DNA of 64,000 bases. Origin: Bifidobacterium psychraerophilum (GTDB lineage Bacteria; Actinomycetota; Actinomycetes; Actinomycetales; Bifidobacteriaceae). This document shows, piece by piece, positions 62,486 to 64,000 of the stretch. Positions within the stretch are counted from its first letter, which is position 1; each line of letters begins with the position of its first letter. A model generated the notes under the pieces. It saw only the letters and a list, made by a program, of their open reading frames with translations. It searched no databases and had not been told where the DNA came from. Made by a program: the position numbers and the translations under genes. Location of the stretch: the NCBI RefSeq assembly GCF_000741705.1, contig NZ_JGZI01000008.1:124001-188000 (forward strand), given 5' to 3'.

Positions 62486-64000
62486 ATGGGCGAATCCAAG
62501 CATACAGTCAGTGACGGTGTGATATCCGATTTTCCGCGAAAGCGGGCCAGAACATTACGTTTCAGCCTCGGGGCGCCACGTTCGGCACAGGTGGTGGGAG
62601 ACGGCAGCAGGGCACTGTTCCTGCGCTCCGACGGGCCGGAGGATCTGGTCACGAGCCTGTGGCTCAGCGTTTTCGACCGGGATGGCGGCCACGCTGAGCG
62701 TCTTCTGGCCGATCCCCGCGTGCTGCTCGCCGATGCGGGTGAAGAGGAGGTTCCTGCACAGGAACGGGCCCGCAGGGAACGTGCACGTGAGGGTGCGCAG
62801 GGCATTGTGACCTTCAGCGTCGATGCGGCTGGAAAGTACGCGGTGTTTGCGCTCGGTGGACGGTTGTGGATCACCAGCATCACCGCCGAAGGCGAGGAAG
62901 CGGAGACCCGCGAAATAGGGATGCGGGATGCGGGCTCGCAACAGGGGCAGCTCCCAGGGCCGGTCATCAACCCGCGGATAAGCCCGGATGCCTCTCTTAT
63001 CGCGTACTCGACAGGGACCCGAATCATCATTGTTCCCACCGATGGCAGGGGCGCTGCGACGACCGTGCTCGGTGTCGGTCCGGATGAGGGGACGGACGTC
63101 ACCCTCGGCCTCGCGGAATTCGTGGCGGGAGAGGAAATGGACCGCTACGAAGGATTCTGGTGGTCGCCCGATTCCAGGGCCTTGGTGGTGGAACGGGCTG
63201 ATGAATCCAAAGAGACGATGTGGTACATCAGCGATCCGGCGAATCCCGGACGGCCCGCCGAAGGTCGGAGATACCCGCGTGCGCTCACCCGGAATGCGGA
63301 GGTCAGCCTTATCGCGCTACGGTTCACACACGGCGATACGCAGGGTGGGAATGGCGGAATCGTGGTGCGGGCCGTGGCCGATATCCGCTGGGATCATGAG
63401 CATTACGAGTATCTGGCAGCCTTGCGCTGGGAAGCGGGTCAGGATCCTGTGGCGCTGGTGCAGAACCGTTTGCAGAACAAGGACCAGGTGGTGCTTGTCC
63501 CGCTCTCCAGGAGTGCCGCATACAGGCAGGATGCCGAGCAGGATGATGCCGCTTCGGCTCCCCGTCCGGTCGTGCAGGTTGAGGTCGTGGAGGAGCACAG
63601 CAGCGATACCTGGCTGGATCTTTTCCCCGGGTGCCCGTGCAGAACACCCGACGGTCATCTCCTGTCCGCCGTCGCCGACGGGACATGCGACAGCAATCGC
63701 TTGGCTCTTGACGGCAGGGCCTTCACCCCTGCCGGCTGGCAGTTGCGCGAAGTGATCGATGTGGATGACAGCGGCGTGCTTGCGGTCGCATCACGCGATC
63801 CGAGAAGTTTCGACGTGGTGGCCTTCGGATTCGACGGCTCGGTGCAAACCCTCAACGAGGAGCCCGGTGTGTGGGGCGCCTCGCGCGCGGGCGCGGGATT
63901 GGTACTGAACGGCAGGGGCATGGCATCGGCGCAGAGTCATATGACCCATACCTGGGCGTCGGATGGCAAGGTCTATCAGGCGAATATAGAGAACCACTCC
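62486..64000 (+). CDS. S9-family peptidase (dipeptidyl-peptidase IV-like), 3' end outside window
   Basis: 505 codons from ATG 62486, cut off by the right edge. The visible part is beta-propeller: repeated short blade motifs such as PRISPDASLIAYSTG, YEGFWWSPDSRALVVER and YEYLAALRWEAG, with the DPP IV N-terminal pattern. The catalytic alpha/beta hydrolase domain would come next. There is no signal peptide, so it is cytoplasmic and would cut dipeptides or short peptides. It may be the first gene of its own operon, with a 135-base gap from fhaA. Confidence 0.8.
   Translation, partial: MGESKHTVSDGVISDFPRKRARTLRFSLGAPRSAQVVGDGSRALFLRSDGPEDLVTSLWLSVFDRDGGHAERLLADPRVLLADAGEEEVPAQERARRERAREGAQGIVTFSVDAAGKYAVFALGGRLWITSITAEGEEAETREIGMRDAGSQQGQLPGPVINPRISPDASLIAYSTGTRIIIVPTDGRGAATTVLGVGPDEGTDVTLGLAEFVAGEEMDRYEGFWWSPDSRALVVERADESKETMWYISDPANPGRPAEGRRYPRALTRNAEVSLIALRFTHGDTQGGNGGIVVRAVADIRWDHEHYEYLAALRWEAGQDPVALVQNRLQNKDQVVLVPLSRSAAYRQDAEQDDAASAPRPVVQVEVVEEHSSDTWLDLFPGCPCRTPDGHLLSAVADGTCDSNRLALDGRAFTPAGWQLREVIDVDDSGVLAVASRDPRSFDVVAFGFDGSVQTLNEEPGVWGASRAGAGLVLNGRGMASAQSHMTHTWASDGKVYQANIENHS

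Noticed and set aside
1-64000. CRISPR array, rRNA genes, complete insertion sequence or riboswitch
   Set aside because: No regularly spaced short repeats, rRNA segments, transposase motifs or conserved riboswitch cores were seen on reading both strands. A covariance-model search would be the decisive test for riboswitches.

Overview
The window is a continuous, gene-dense, GC-rich chromosomal segment from a high-GC Gram-positive, most likely Bifidobacterium or a close relative. The evidence is the actinobacterial block crgA, DUF881 gene, sortase, pabA-like gene, pknB, pknA, pbpA, rodA/ftsW, PP2C, fhaB, fhaA at 50-62.4 kb, a DUF3073 protein, phosphoenolpyruvate carboxylase next to a ThrE exporter, and many LacI/MarR/MerR-controlled catabolic or stress units. 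The species cannot be read from the sequence.

Layout. 0-5.2 kb: a divergent cluster with an amidohydrolase (cut by the window edge), a class III aminotransferase and a glutamine synthetase-like ligase on minus, facing a class II glutamine amidotransferase and an RpiR regulator on plus; together they suggest breakdown of an amine through a gamma-glutamyl intermediate. 5.3-7.1 kb: a divergent LysR regulator and EamA exporter. 7.2-9.2 kb: a decayed integrative element at a tRNA-Ala gene, with a duplicated tRNA 3' end, an AT-rich membrane-protein gene, a primase fragment and an integrase tail; a tRNA-Ile follows. 9.5-10.1 kb: a YgjP-like metallohydrolase. 10.2-23.9 kb: a LacI-controlled glucan locus (Opp-type ABC importer, alpha/beta hydrolase, 1161-residue GH94 phosphorylase, GH3 glucosidase) whose enzyme pair resembles the beta-1,2-glucooligosaccharide locus of Listeria innocua.

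23.9-30.9 kb: oxidative-stress and housekeeping genes (Dps, CorC-like protein, carbonic anhydrase, AhpC, a thioredoxin reductase with a C-terminal glutaredoxin-like part, an OFA-type MFS transporter). 31.1-38.3 kb: a run of small regulator/effector units (MerR/YczE-like, S66 peptidase, TipA-like MerR/VOC, TetR/NAD(P)H oxidoreductase, MarR/MDR reductase), several with clear operators and two with promoters that predict leaderless mRNAs. 38.4-49.9 kb: ppc, thrE, trpS, a DUF3073 protein with a histone-H1-like tail, a sterol-carrier-family protein, glgP, a small acidic membrane protein and a rhomboid protease. 49.9-50.0 kb: a 14-bp palindrome and a DnaA-box cluster.

50.0-62.4 kb: the conserved growth and division signalling cluster. 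A dipeptidyl-peptidase-like S9 enzyme runs off the right edge. Many operons end in long, nearly perfect hairpins, often shared by convergent genes. All functional names are read from motifs and context; no database search was possible.
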